Positions 24,765-31,736 of a stretch of DNA of 32,295 nt are shown here, piece after piece. Made by a program: the position numbers and the translations under genes. The notes below the pieces were generated by a model. It was given only the letters and a program-made list of their open reading frames with translations. It was not told the origin of the DNA and did not search any database. Source of the DNA: Devosia sp. (lineage in GTDB: Bacteria; Pseudomonadota; Alphaproteobacteria; Rhizobiales; Devosiaceae); contig NZ_JAQGJL010000069.1 of assembly GCF_028290645.1 (NCBI RefSeq), positions 1 to 32,295 of the forward strand, read 5' to 3'. How positions within the stretch are numbered: the stretch's first letter is position 1; the number at the start of each line of letters is the position of its first letter.

Positions 24765-24790
24765 GGAAACCTCGGCCGCGCCGGTGCGTT
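24765..24790 (+). promoter_or_regulatory. Probable EcfG-like promoter for the DUF3606 gene
   Basis: GGAAA (24765-24769), a 17-base spacer and CGTT (24787-24790) match eight of nine positions of the sigma-EcfG consensus, 30 bases before the start codon. The same distance is seen for the perfect site at 19907-19931. Confidence 0.5.
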
Positions 24791-24820
24791 GATTCCCGTC
24801 AACGCAAGGGAGAGCCCGAA

Positions 24821-25006
24821 ATGGCAGACCACAAGACCAACCAGGGACAGCAGGACCGTTCACGCGTTGCCGGCGACCAGCCGTACGAGGCCAGCTATTT
24901 CGCCGACAAGCACGGCATCACGCTCGACCAGGCCCGCGCGATCATCAAGAAAGCCGGTCCAAGCCGCGCCGATGCCGACGCTGCGGCGCAGCGGCTGAAA
25001 AACTGA
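24821..25006 (+). CDS. DUF3606 domain-containing protein
   Basis: The 61-residue product matches the DUF3606 pattern: an N-terminal polar stretch, then SRVAGDQPYEASYFADKHGI and LDQARAIIKKAGPSRADADA. Members are small soluble proteins of unknown function, common in Hyphomicrobiales and often near stress genes. GGGAGA precedes the ATG. The EcfG-like promoter upstream supports stress induction (inference). Confidence 0.85.
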   Translation: MADHKTNQGQQDRSRVAGDQPYEASYFADKHGITLDQARAIIKKAGPSRADADAAAQRLKN

Positions 25007-25410
25007 GGCAAGTCGGGCGAAATTTGGCACCACCGCGCAGTTCACCGGCTCAGCGTTTCGTTGTGGATAAGCACCGGGTGCTCTCCGACGATTGCCAATT
25101 GTCAATGCGGGCACGACGTGGCGACCTATTTTCGGCGTGCCTGTGTGGCGTTCCCCCCAAACTGCCCCTTGGCGACGCGACCACGCTGCTGCCGCCCACC
25201 GCACGGCAGGCGTGGTCGCTTTTCTTTGACGGGTGGCCCCGGCTTTCCCGTCAGCGGCGGCCGGCGCAAGCGGCTGTCGGTGTGCCGGAAGGTGCCTGTG
25301 ACCGGCAGATGACTTCACCGCATCGGCGTCGTCGCGCCATGTTCTCGTTGCAGCGTGCAATGGTGGGGAGAGATGTCCGTCGTCCAGTCCCGCCTTCGAG
25401 AGGTTTGACC
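25007..25410. other. Gene-poor region upstream of the SH3-domain protein
   Basis: These 404 bases are open in the frame of the following gene, but the translation (many Arg, Pro and Cys) resembles no protein, and the true start with signal peptide lies at 25411. A 13-base dyad AGCACC-G-GGTGCT is at 25070-25082. No convincing promoter boxes were found. Confidence 0.5.
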
Positions 25411-26091
25411 ATGTCGCCGCGCTCCAGCTTCATCGTTGCCGTTGGGGCGACTCTGTTGAGCCTCGGCGTTCTCGCAGCCGCGCCCGGCGTTTACGCAGCG
25501 GACAACGTCACGGTGATCATGGTCGCCCTCGACTATGGCGCCGCGCCGACGATTGCCGAGGGCAAGATCAGGGGGCACGGTTCCATCGACTACACCTTCT
25601 CGGGCAAGGCCGAGCAGGTGCTCGACGCCTCGCTGACGCCGGAGACGGTGTATTTCGACGTGCTGCAGCAGGGCGCGGAGGAGGCGATGTATGTCGGGTC
25701 GGCGCAAGGCAACAGCTTGTCGGCCGCCCTCCCCGCCGACGGCACCTATGTCGTGCGCGTCTACCAGACGGGCGCTGCAGCGGACCGCAACGACACAAGC
25801 AAGTTCGAACTCACCCTGTCGCTGTCCGACGCGGGGGATGGGAACGCCGGCGTGCCGGAGTTCCTGGCGGTGACCGGGCTGAAGGCCGGCGCCATGCTCA
25901 ACGTGCGGTCCGAGCCCTCGACCAGAGGCTCGGTTGTGGCTCACATTCCAAACGAAACCCTGCTGCGCAACTTGGGGTGCGAAGGGTCCGGGCAGACCCG
26001 GTGGTGCCAGGTCCGCGGTGTGGAAGGAGCAGAAATCGAGGGTTGGGTGACGGGACGATTTCTGCGCGAGACTGGACCGGACGGGAAATGA
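25411..26091 (+). CDS. Exported protein with C-terminal bacterial SH3 domain
   Basis: ATG at 25411 with GAGAGG upstream gives 226 residues starting with a signal peptide (SSFIVAVGATLLSLGVLAAA, cleavage near VYAA). Residues of about 35-140 form a beta-rich domain (GHGSIDYTFSGKAEQVLDAS, LPADGTYVVRVYQTGAAADR) like the inhibitor-type or pre-peptidase C-terminal beta-sandwiches. The last 70 residues are an SH3b domain (GAMLNVRSEPSTRGSVVAHI, RWCQVRGVEGAEIEGWVTGR) with two Cys, probably disulphide-bonded. SH3b domains often bind cell-wall peptides. Role unknown; probably periplasmic or secreted. Confidence 0.82.
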   Translation: MSPRSSFIVAVGATLLSLGVLAAAPGVYAADNVTVIMVALDYGAAPTIAEGKIRGHGSIDYTFSGKAEQVLDASLTPETVYFDVLQQGAEEAMYVGSAQGNSLSAALPADGTYVVRVYQTGAAADRNDTSKFELTLSLSDAGDGNAGVPEFLAVTGLKAGAMLNVRSEPSTRGSVVAHIPNETLLRNLGCEGSGQTRWCQVRGVEGAEIEGWVTGRFLRETGPDGK

Positions 26092-26440
26092 CCCCGTCAG
26101 GCATCCCTGCAGCCCGGTGCCCCAGCCCGCCCCCGACATCGTTCCACGAACCCCGACCTAAAGTCGTAGCCGCCACCCGGTTGACTCGCCGGCGGTGGAA
26201 GCGCTCACTCTTGGAACGCTGCATTCCACCTGTGGAACACAAAACAGGGAGCAGCCGTAGAGGATGGGGAGGACGGAAGTGCGGGAAACCGTGCGTTTCG
26301 GGTATGGTTGCGGCTTCGGCACGCGCTCCGCCGACGCTTGGCATCTCGACTTTCCGGCGTTGTGCGCGTTTTGACCACCAGAGATTTCGGCATCGGCTCG
26401 ACGCCCCGCACCAGCCTCGGTTGGGGCGCGTAGCGCCACG
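26092..26440. other. Regulatory intergenic region upstream of the rhamnose operon
   Basis: These 349 bases contain no gene with a ribosome site. The main content is a cluster of TGGAA/TTCCA half-sites at 26196-26237 (separate entry). The rest, 26240-26440, should hold the operon promoter and leader; I could not assign its -35/-10 boxes. A weak SD-less approach to the IclR start suggests low regulator expression. Confidence 0.5.
26196..26237. promoter_or_regulatory. Cluster of IclR-type operator half-sites
   Basis: TGGAA (26196-26200), TGGAA (26212-26216), TTCCA (26224-26228) and TGGAA (26233-26237) form overlapping dyads: TGGAA-N7-TTCCA (26212-26228) and the perfect palindrome TTCCAC-CT-GTGGAA (26224-26237). 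The E. coli IclR box has the same TGGAA...TTCCA arms. The following gene encodes an IclR-family regulator, so this is its likely operator. Confidence 0.65.
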
Positions 26441-27235
26441 ATGTCCAGCATCAAGCGCACCATCCAGGTTCTCGACCTGCTGGCCCGCAAGGGCGCGCTG
26501 AGCGCGCGCGGCGTGGCGCAGCAGTTGAGCCTGCCCGTCGGCTCGGTGCACCGGCTGCTGATCGACCTCAGCGACGAGAACGTGGTCGAGCGCAACGCCG
26601 AGGGCGCCTGGCAGCTCTCCTACCGGCTGCTCGCCATCACCGACCTGCAGCTCGACGGCGTCGCGTTTCCGCGGCTCGCGCGGCCGTTCTGCGAGGCGAT
26701 CGCCGAAAGGACCCGCGAGACCGTGAACGTCAACGCGCTGAGCGGCGAAGGCTGTGTCTGCATCGACAAGGTGCGCGGCAACGAGGGCATGCAGCTCGAC
26801 TGGCGCATCGGCTCGCGCGGCCCCCTCCATTGCGGCGGCAGCGCCAAGGCGATCCTCGCCATCCTCGGCGAAGCCGATCAGCAGCGGGTGCTGGCCCAGC
26901 CCATGGCCTCCCTCACCCGCTACACCATTACCGACCCTGCGGAACTGAGGGCCGAACTCGCCCGCACCCGCAAGCGCGGCTACGCCATCGACAACCAGGA
27001 AGTGGTGGTTGGCGTGTTCTGCGTGGGGGTACCCATCGTCGATCGGCTCGGCCGGCCGGTCGGTGCCCTCAGCATCTCCGGCCCCTCCCCCAAGGCGCCG
27101 GGAGCGGCCGTCCAGCCGCTGGTCGATCTGTTGAGCGACGCGGCGAGCACCGTCAGCAGACGGCTCGGCTACACCGGGCAATGGCCGCCGCAGCAGGCCG
27201 GCGAGCGGGCGCTCGCAACCGTAACCACACATTGA
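26441..27235 (+). CDS. IclR-family transcriptional regulator of L-rhamnose catabolism
   Basis: The 264-residue protein has the IclR winged helix-turn-helix (residues 1-60: SSIKRTIQVLDLLARKGALS, recognition helix near PVGSVHRLLIDLSDENVVER) and an effector-binding domain (from about 80: GCVCIDKVRGNEGMQLDWRI, LHCGGSAKAILAILGEA, GVFCVGVPIVDRLGRPVGAL). It is the first gene of a plus-strand operon with mutarotase, lactonase, dehydratase and transporter genes, with 10 bases to the next gene. Likely effector is L-rhamnose or an intermediate such as L-rhamnonate or 2-keto-3-deoxy-L-rhamnonate (inference). The ribosome site is poor. Confidence 0.92.
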   Translation: MSSIKRTIQVLDLLARKGALSARGVAQQLSLPVGSVHRLLIDLSDENVVERNAEGAWQLSYRLLAITDLQLDGVAFPRLARPFCEAIAERTRETVNVNALSGEGCVCIDKVRGNEGMQLDWRIGSRGPLHCGGSAKAILAILGEADQQRVLAQPMASLTRYTITDPAELRAELARTRKRGYAIDNQEVVVGVFCVGVPIVDRLGRPVGALSISGPSPKAPGAAVQPLVDLLSDAASTVSRRLGYTGQWPPQQAGERALATVTTH

Positions 27236-27245
27236 GGACTAAGAC

Positions 27246-27551
27246 ATGCGTTCCGCCTGGGTGATGAAGCTGAAGCCCGGCCAAGAGGCCGAATACAAGC
27301 GCAAGCACGACGAGATCTGGCCCGAGATGGTGGCGCTGCTGAAAAGCCAGGGCGTCTACAACTACTCTATCTACCGCCACGGCCTCTTGCTGTTCGCCTA
27401 TCTCGAAAAGCCCGACGACGCGCCGTCGCAGACCGAGGGTGTCGATCCGGTGATCCAGCGCTGGTGGGAGTGGATGGCGCCGCACATGGAGACCCATCCC
27501 GACAACCGGCCGATCGCCGAGCCGGTCGAAGAAATGTTCCGGCTGGATTGA
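27246..27551 (+). CDS. rhaM: L-rhamnose mutarotase
   Basis: The 101-residue product is full length for the RhaM/DUF718 family: AWVMKLKPGQEAEYKRKHDE with Tyr17 and His21 in the usual catalytic positions, the EIWPEM segment, and the closing WWEWMAPHMETHPDNRP. It interconverts alpha and beta anomers of L-rhamnose in the cytoplasm, feeding the dehydrogenase that accepts one anomer. GAGGA precedes the ATG. Spacing to neighbours is 10 and 9 bases. A homologous L-fucose mutarotase function is less likely given the rhamnonate dehydratase downstream. Confidence 0.9.
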   Translation: MRSAWVMKLKPGQEAEYKRKHDEIWPEMVALLKSQGVYNYSIYRHGLLLFAYLEKPDDAPSQTEGVDPVIQRWWEWMAPHMETHPDNRPIAEPVEEMFRLD

Positions 27552-27560
27552 GGACGAACG

Positions 27561-28442
27561 ATGCTGCAAGTCGTCGATCCGCACATCCACCTGTGGGACC
27601 TCTGGACCCGCATCTACCCGCATTTCGAAAAGCCGGGCAAAGGCGGCGCCAATGCCGCGATCTCGCGCAGCTACCTACTCGAGGAATATCTCGAGGAGGG
27701 CGGTGACGAGGTCGAGGTGGTCGGCGCGGTGCATGTCGAGGCCTTCCCCACCGATCCGGTGAAGGAAAGCGAGACCCTGCAGGCGGTGGCCGATCGCAGC
27801 CCCGTGCCGATCGTGCTCGTCGCCCATGGCGACCTTGCGGCGCCCGATTTCCCCGCCCTGCTCGACCGCCACGCGCAGTTCCCGATCTTCCGCGGCATCC
27901 GGCAGGTGGTGAACCGGCATGCGGACCCCAGGCTCAACTACATCACGCGCGACCTGATGTACGAGCCGACCTGGATCGACGGTCTCAAGGAACTCGGCCG
28001 CCGCGGCCTGTCGTTCGACCTGCAGCTCTATCCGCACCAGATGGAGAAGGCGGCGGAGCTCGCCGCCGCGGCGTCCGATACGCAGATCATCCTCAACCAC
28101 GCCGGCATGTGGGCGGATCGCGATCTGGCCGGCTGGAAGGCCTGGAAGGCCGGGATGCGGGCACTTGCGGCAGAGCCGAACATCGCGGTGAAGATCAGCG
28201 GGCTCGGCATGCTGGACAAGGCCTGGACGGTGGAGAGCTTCCGGCCGCTGGTGCTTGAGACCATCGAAATCTTCGGCACGGATCGGGCGATGTTCGCCTC
28301 GAACTTCCCCGTCGACAAGCTGACCAGCGATTTTCCGACGCTGTGGAAGGCGTTCGCGAGGATCACCGAGGGCGCGTCGGAGACTGAAAAAGCGGGATTG
28401 TTCCGCGACAATTCGAGAAAGTTCTACCGCATTTCCAACTGA
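27561..28442 (+). CDS. Amidohydrolase-2 family sugar lactonase (probable L-rhamnono-1,4-lactonase)
   Basis: The 293-residue barrel opens with the metal-binding HxH in VVDPHIHLWDL (His8, His10), then GAVHVEAFPTDPV, FRGIRQVVNRHADPRLNYIT, ILNHAGMWADRD (a metal/active-site His) and MFASNFPVDKL with the catalytic Asp region. This is COG3618, which includes L-fuconolactonase and L-rhamnonolactonase. Its position between the mutarotase and rhamnonate dehydratase makes hydrolysis of L-rhamnono-lactone the best guess. GAGGA precedes the ATG, 9 bases after the mutarotase stop. No signal peptide. Confidence 0.85.
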   Translation: MLQVVDPHIHLWDLWTRIYPHFEKPGKGGANAAISRSYLLEEYLEEGGDEVEVVGAVHVEAFPTDPVKESETLQAVADRSPVPIVLVAHGDLAAPDFPALLDRHAQFPIFRGIRQVVNRHADPRLNYITRDLMYEPTWIDGLKELGRRGLSFDLQLYPHQMEKAAELAAAASDTQIILNHAGMWADRDLAGWKAWKAGMRALAAEPNIAVKISGLGMLDKAWTVESFRPLVLETIEIFGTDRAMFASNFPVDKLTSDFPTLWKAFARITEGASETEKAGLFRDNSRKFYRISN

Positions 28443-28498
28443 ATTCCGGCTCCCGACGTGGCGCCGGCACGACATATGACGACCGAGGAGTCTGTTAC

Positions 28499-29683
28499 GT
28501 GAAGATCAAGTCCATCGAAGCCTTTGCCATCACCAATCCGATTGCCGGCGGCACCTACGAAGAGGCCAAGCAGAAGGGCACGGCGCGCCGTCCGCCCTGG
28601 ACCAAGGATGCCGAGGTCGCCAACCCGATGTCGCGCTATCCGCGCTACAAGGCGCTGCGCGCGTCGTGGAATGCCGCCTTCCCGGCGGTCGGCGTGCTGG
28701 TCACTGCCGATGATGGTTCGTGGGGCTTCGGCACCACCGGCTACGGCCAGCCCTCGATCAGCCTGATCAACGACCATATCGGCCCGCTGCTGGTGGGCGA
28801 GAACGCGCTGGCCACCGAAAAGCTCTACGACATGATGATGCGCATCACGTCGCCCTACTCTCCGTCGGGCCTCGCCTCCTATGCCATCAGCGGCATCGAC
28901 CTGGCGCTGTGGGACCTGAAGGGCAAGGTGCTGAACCTGCCGGTCTACGAGCTCGCCGGGGGCGCCGCCCGCGACAAGCAGTTCGTCTACGCCACCGGCA
29001 ACGACACCGACTGGCACATGGAACTGGGCTTCAAGGCCACCAAGCTCGCCTGCCCCTACGGCACCGCCGACGGTCTCGAGGCGCTTGACAAGAACGAGGA
29101 GTTCGTCGGCAAGGCGCGCGAGCTGATCGGGCCGCATGTCGAGCTGATGCTCGACTGCTGGATGGCCTTCGACGTCGAGTTCGCGGTGCGCCTGGCGCAC
29201 CGGCTGAAGCCGTTCAATTTGAAGTGGATGGAAGACTGCCTGATCCCCGAGGATCACACCTCGCACAAGGCGCTGCGTGAGCGCCTGCCGTGGCAGACGC
29301 TGTCGACCGGCGAGCACTGGTACACGCCCTACACCTTCTTCGAGGCGGCCAAGGATCGCGTCGTCGACATCTTCCAGCCCGACATCCACTGGGTCGGCGG
29401 CTTCACCGCGGTGCAGAAGATCACCGCCATCGCCGATGCAGCGGGCCTCGAGGTGATCTGCCACGCGGGCATGAACACGCCCTACGGGCAGCACTTCAAT
29501 TACTCCTCGCCCAATTCCCGGTGGGGCGAGTTCTTCGTCGGCGGCGCGCCGGGCGTGCCGCTCAAGGAAACCAACAACTACCCCGGCATGGCCGTGCCCA
29601 AGGACGGCTACGTGGTGGTCAGCGACGAGCCCGGCTTCGGCCACGGCCTGTCGAAAGAGGCCATCGAGGGGATGGCTCTCTGA
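28499..29683 (+). CDS. rhmD: L-rhamnonate dehydratase (enolase superfamily)
   Basis: The 394-residue product starts at GTG 28499 after GAGGAG (28485-28490). N-terminal capping domain: NPMSRYPRYKALRASW, GVLVTADDGSWGFGTTGYG. Barrel domain: LMLDCWMAFD (Asp219), LKWMEDCLIPED (Glu245), LSTGEHWYTPY (Glu272) as Mg ligands, and ICHAGMNTPYG (His322) as the catalytic base. The ligand spacings (26, 27, 50) nearly equal those of E. coli RhmD. It dehydrates L-rhamnonate to 2-keto-3-deoxy-L-rhamnonate. It is followed by transporter genes; the dehydrogenase and aldolase or hydrolase for the route are not in this window. Confidence 0.88.
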   Translation: MKIKSIEAFAITNPIAGGTYEEAKQKGTARRPPWTKDAEVANPMSRYPRYKALRASWNAAFPAVGVLVTADDGSWGFGTTGYGQPSISLINDHIGPLLVGENALATEKLYDMMMRITSPYSPSGLASYAISGIDLALWDLKGKVLNLPVYELAGGAARDKQFVYATGNDTDWHMELGFKATKLACPYGTADGLEALDKNEEFVGKARELIGPHVELMLDCWMAFDVEFAVRLAHRLKPFNLKWMEDCLIPEDHTSHKALRERLPWQTLSTGEHWYTPYTFFEAAKDRVVDIFQPDIHWVGGFTAVQKITAIADAAGLEVICHAGMNTPYGQHFNYSSPNSRWGEFFVGGAPGVPLKETNNYPGMAVPKDGYVVVSDEPGFGHGLSKEAIEGMAL

Positions 29684-29726
29684 GTTCTGTCAACGGTCGA
29701 TCAACGACCAGATGAGGAGGATCCGA

Positions 29727-31508
29727 ATGATACGTGCATCTTTGAGAAAGCATCTGTTCGGCAGCGCCATGGCGCTGCTGGCAGTGCCGCTGCTGGCATC
29801 CACCGCCTTCGCGCAGGTGGCCGACGTGCCGCGCAACGAAACGCTGGTGCTGACGCCATGGGGCGACCAGCCGGCCCAGTTCGCCAACACCGAGAACTGG
29901 CACCCGTACCTGACCTCGATCACGCACCAGCGCGACGTGATGCAGTTCACCGTCAACGAGGCGCTGTTCTACACCAACCTCAACGACGGCAAGCTGATCC
30001 CGTGGCAGGCCGAGAGCTTCGAATATGCTCCCGACTTCCTCAGCGCCAAGATCAAGCTGCGCGACGGGGTCGAATGGTCGGACGGCCAGAAGTTCACTGC
30101 CGACGACGTGAAGTTCACGCTCGAAGCCATCCGCGATGCCCCGCCCGAAGTCGGTGGCTCGGCCGCCTACAAGGAGTGGATCAAGGACGTCACGGTCGAT
30201 GACCCGCTGAACGTCACCATCAACTTCACCAAGCCTGCGCCGCGCTTCGTCCGCGACTTCCTCGCGCTCGGACACGAGAACCACTACCCGATCCTGCCCA
30301 AGCACATCTGGGAAGGCCAGGATATCGCGACCTTCACCAATTTCGACCTCGCCAAGGGCTGGCCGGTCGGCACCGGCGCCTACAAGCTGGTCTCGACCAC
30401 CAACCAGCAGGAGATCTTCGATCGCCGCGACGACTGGTGGGGCGCCAAGGTCGGCTTCCAGGACCTGCCGGCGCCCAAGCGCATCACCCTCGTCCCCGTC
30501 TCCAGCGACGACGCGATGGGCCAGCTGCATATCGCCAACCAGGTCGACGGCGGCCGCCAGCTGCTGATCGGCACGTTCGAGGCGGCGCGCGCCCAGAACG
30601 ACAAGCTCGCCTCGTGGAACGCCGAAGGCCCGAACTGGGGCGCTCCGGACGGCTGCGACTACTCGCTGGTGTTCAACCAGATGCGGGAACCGTGGAACGA
30701 CGTGAACGTCCGCTACGCGATGAACTACGCCATCGACCGCGCCGCCATCAACGACATCGGCTACGAAGGCGGCCAGAAGCCGGTGACCTTCGCCTTCTCC
30801 AACTACATGGCCGGCACCTGGCTCGGCGAGGGCAGCCCGCTCAAGGCCGTGCTCGACAAGTACAACCTCGACAACCCGGATCCGGCCAAGGTCGAGGAGT
30901 ACATGACCAAGGCCGGCTACGCCAAGGACGCCAACGGCCTCTGGGCCAAGGACGGCAAGCCGCTCACGGTTACTGTGCGCACCCCGGCCTTCATCCAGCC
31001 GACGCTTGCTCCCTTGACCCAGCAGCTCAAGAACGCGGGCTTCGATGCCGTGCAGGCTCCGGTGGATGACACCTGGCTGCCCGACATCCAGAGCGGCAAC
31101 TTCGACACGATGATCTTCGTGCACTGCGGCAGCCTTTCGGAGCCGCTCGAGACGCTGCAGCACTACCACAGCAAGTTCGCTCGCCCGCTCGGCGAGAACA
31201 TCCCGAACGCCGTTGCTGCGTCGCGCTATATGAACCCGGAATACGACAAGCTGATCGACGCCATGGACGCGGTACCGGCCAGCACCGATCCGAACTCCGA
31301 CTACATGAAGAACGCCGTCGCCGCCCTCGACATCGCCCTGCGTGACCTGCCGCAGATCGACCTGCTCGAGGAATATCACGTGGTCACCTTCAACAACACG
31401 TACTGGACCGGCTGGCCGTCGGCCGCCGACCCGTACGTGGCGCCGTATACCCCGTGGGAGGCGTTCAACGTCGTCATCCACAACCTGAAGCCGACCGGCG
31501 CTCAGTAA
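29727..31508 (+). CDS. Family-5 (peptide/oligosaccharide) ABC substrate-binding protein
   Basis: The 593-residue protein has a signal peptide (RASLRKHLFGSAMALLAVPL..., cleavage after AFA) and the SBP_bac_5 pattern: NENWHPYL-like binding start (ANTENWHPYLTSITHQRDVM), KIKLRDGVEWSDGQKFTADD, HYPILPKHIWEG, RYAMNYAIDRAAINDIGY. GAGGAGG at 29714-29720 decides ATG 29727 over the ATG 15 bases upstream. Family-5 proteins bind peptides but also plant oligosaccharides; context in a rhamnose operon favours a rhamnose-containing oligosaccharide. It should be periplasmic and work with the permease that follows. The first motif is quoted loosely; ANTENWHPYL is what is seen. Confidence 0.9.
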   Translation: MIRASLRKHLFGSAMALLAVPLLASTAFAQVADVPRNETLVLTPWGDQPAQFANTENWHPYLTSITHQRDVMQFTVNEALFYTNLNDGKLIPWQAESFEYAPDFLSAKIKLRDGVEWSDGQKFTADDVKFTLEAIRDAPPEVGGSAAYKEWIKDVTVDDPLNVTINFTKPAPRFVRDFLALGHENHYPILPKHIWEGQDIATFTNFDLAKGWPVGTGAYKLVSTTNQQEIFDRRDDWWGAKVGFQDLPAPKRITLVPVSSDDAMGQLHIANQVDGGRQLLIGTFEAARAQNDKLASWNAEGPNWGAPDGCDYSLVFNQMREPWNDVNVRYAMNYAIDRAAINDIGYEGGQKPVTFAFSNYMAGTWLGEGSPLKAVLDKYNLDNPDPAKVEEYMTKAGYAKDANGLWAKDGKPLTVTVRTPAFIQPTLAPLTQQLKNAGFDAVQAPVDDTWLPDIQSGNFDTMIFVHCGSLSEPLETLQHYHSKFARPLGENIPNAVAASRYMNPEYDKLIDAMDAVPASTDPNSDYMKNAVAALDIALRDLPQIDLLEEYHVVTFNNTYWTGWPSAADPYVAPYTPWEAFNVVIHNLKPTGAQ

Positions 31509-31509
31509 A

Positions 31510-31556
31510 ACGGTCCTCCCGACCGTAGCGGGCGGCGGCAGTTCTCCGCCGCCCGC
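31510..31556 (+). repeat. Two intercistronic hairpins after the family-5 binding-protein gene
   Basis: ACGGTC/GACCGT (31510-31526, 5-base loop) is followed by GCGGGCGGCGG/CCGCCGCCCGC (31528-31556, 11 perfect pairs, 7-base loop). They begin directly after the stop codon. As in the sugar importer at 8021-8046, they probably lower permease expression relative to the binding protein. Confidence 0.6.
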
Positions 31557-31609
31557 ACCCCGTGACCGTTCGATGCCAATTGGAGACGGACCCGTGCAAC
31601 ACCCACCGA

Positions 31610-31689
31610 TGCCATCCCTGCCAAAGCGGGGATCCAACTATCAGCTGGCGCCAACGGAGGCCTGGGTCCCTGCTTTCGCAGCGATGACA
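31610..31689. repeat. REP-like interspersed palindromic element
   Basis: Terminal inverted repeats of 27 bases, at 31610-31636 and 31663-31689, match at 22 positions; both have the core AAAGC.GGGA.CCA ending a GATGAC/GTCATC-like tip. The 26-base centre is unrelated. This resembles the abundant 'GTCATCCC..GCGAAAGCGGG' palindromes of high-G+C alphaproteobacterial genomes. It sits between binding-protein and permease genes without disrupting either. No coding capacity. Confidence 0.6.
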
Positions 31690-31736
31690 CACGGGGTGTG
31701 CCGAGCTCACGGGCAGTCGGCAGGATTGGTTTGCCG

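Noticed and set aside
25024-25410. N-terminal extension of the SH3-domain protein by 129 codons
   Set aside because: A good signal peptide begins at 25411 after GAGAGG; the extension would bury it and has unprotein-like composition.
29619-31637. 672-codon open frame on the minus strand
   Set aside because: It lies antisense to the clear family-5 binding-protein gene, has no ribosome site or recognisable motif, and its composition is the usual shadow of high-G+C codon usage.
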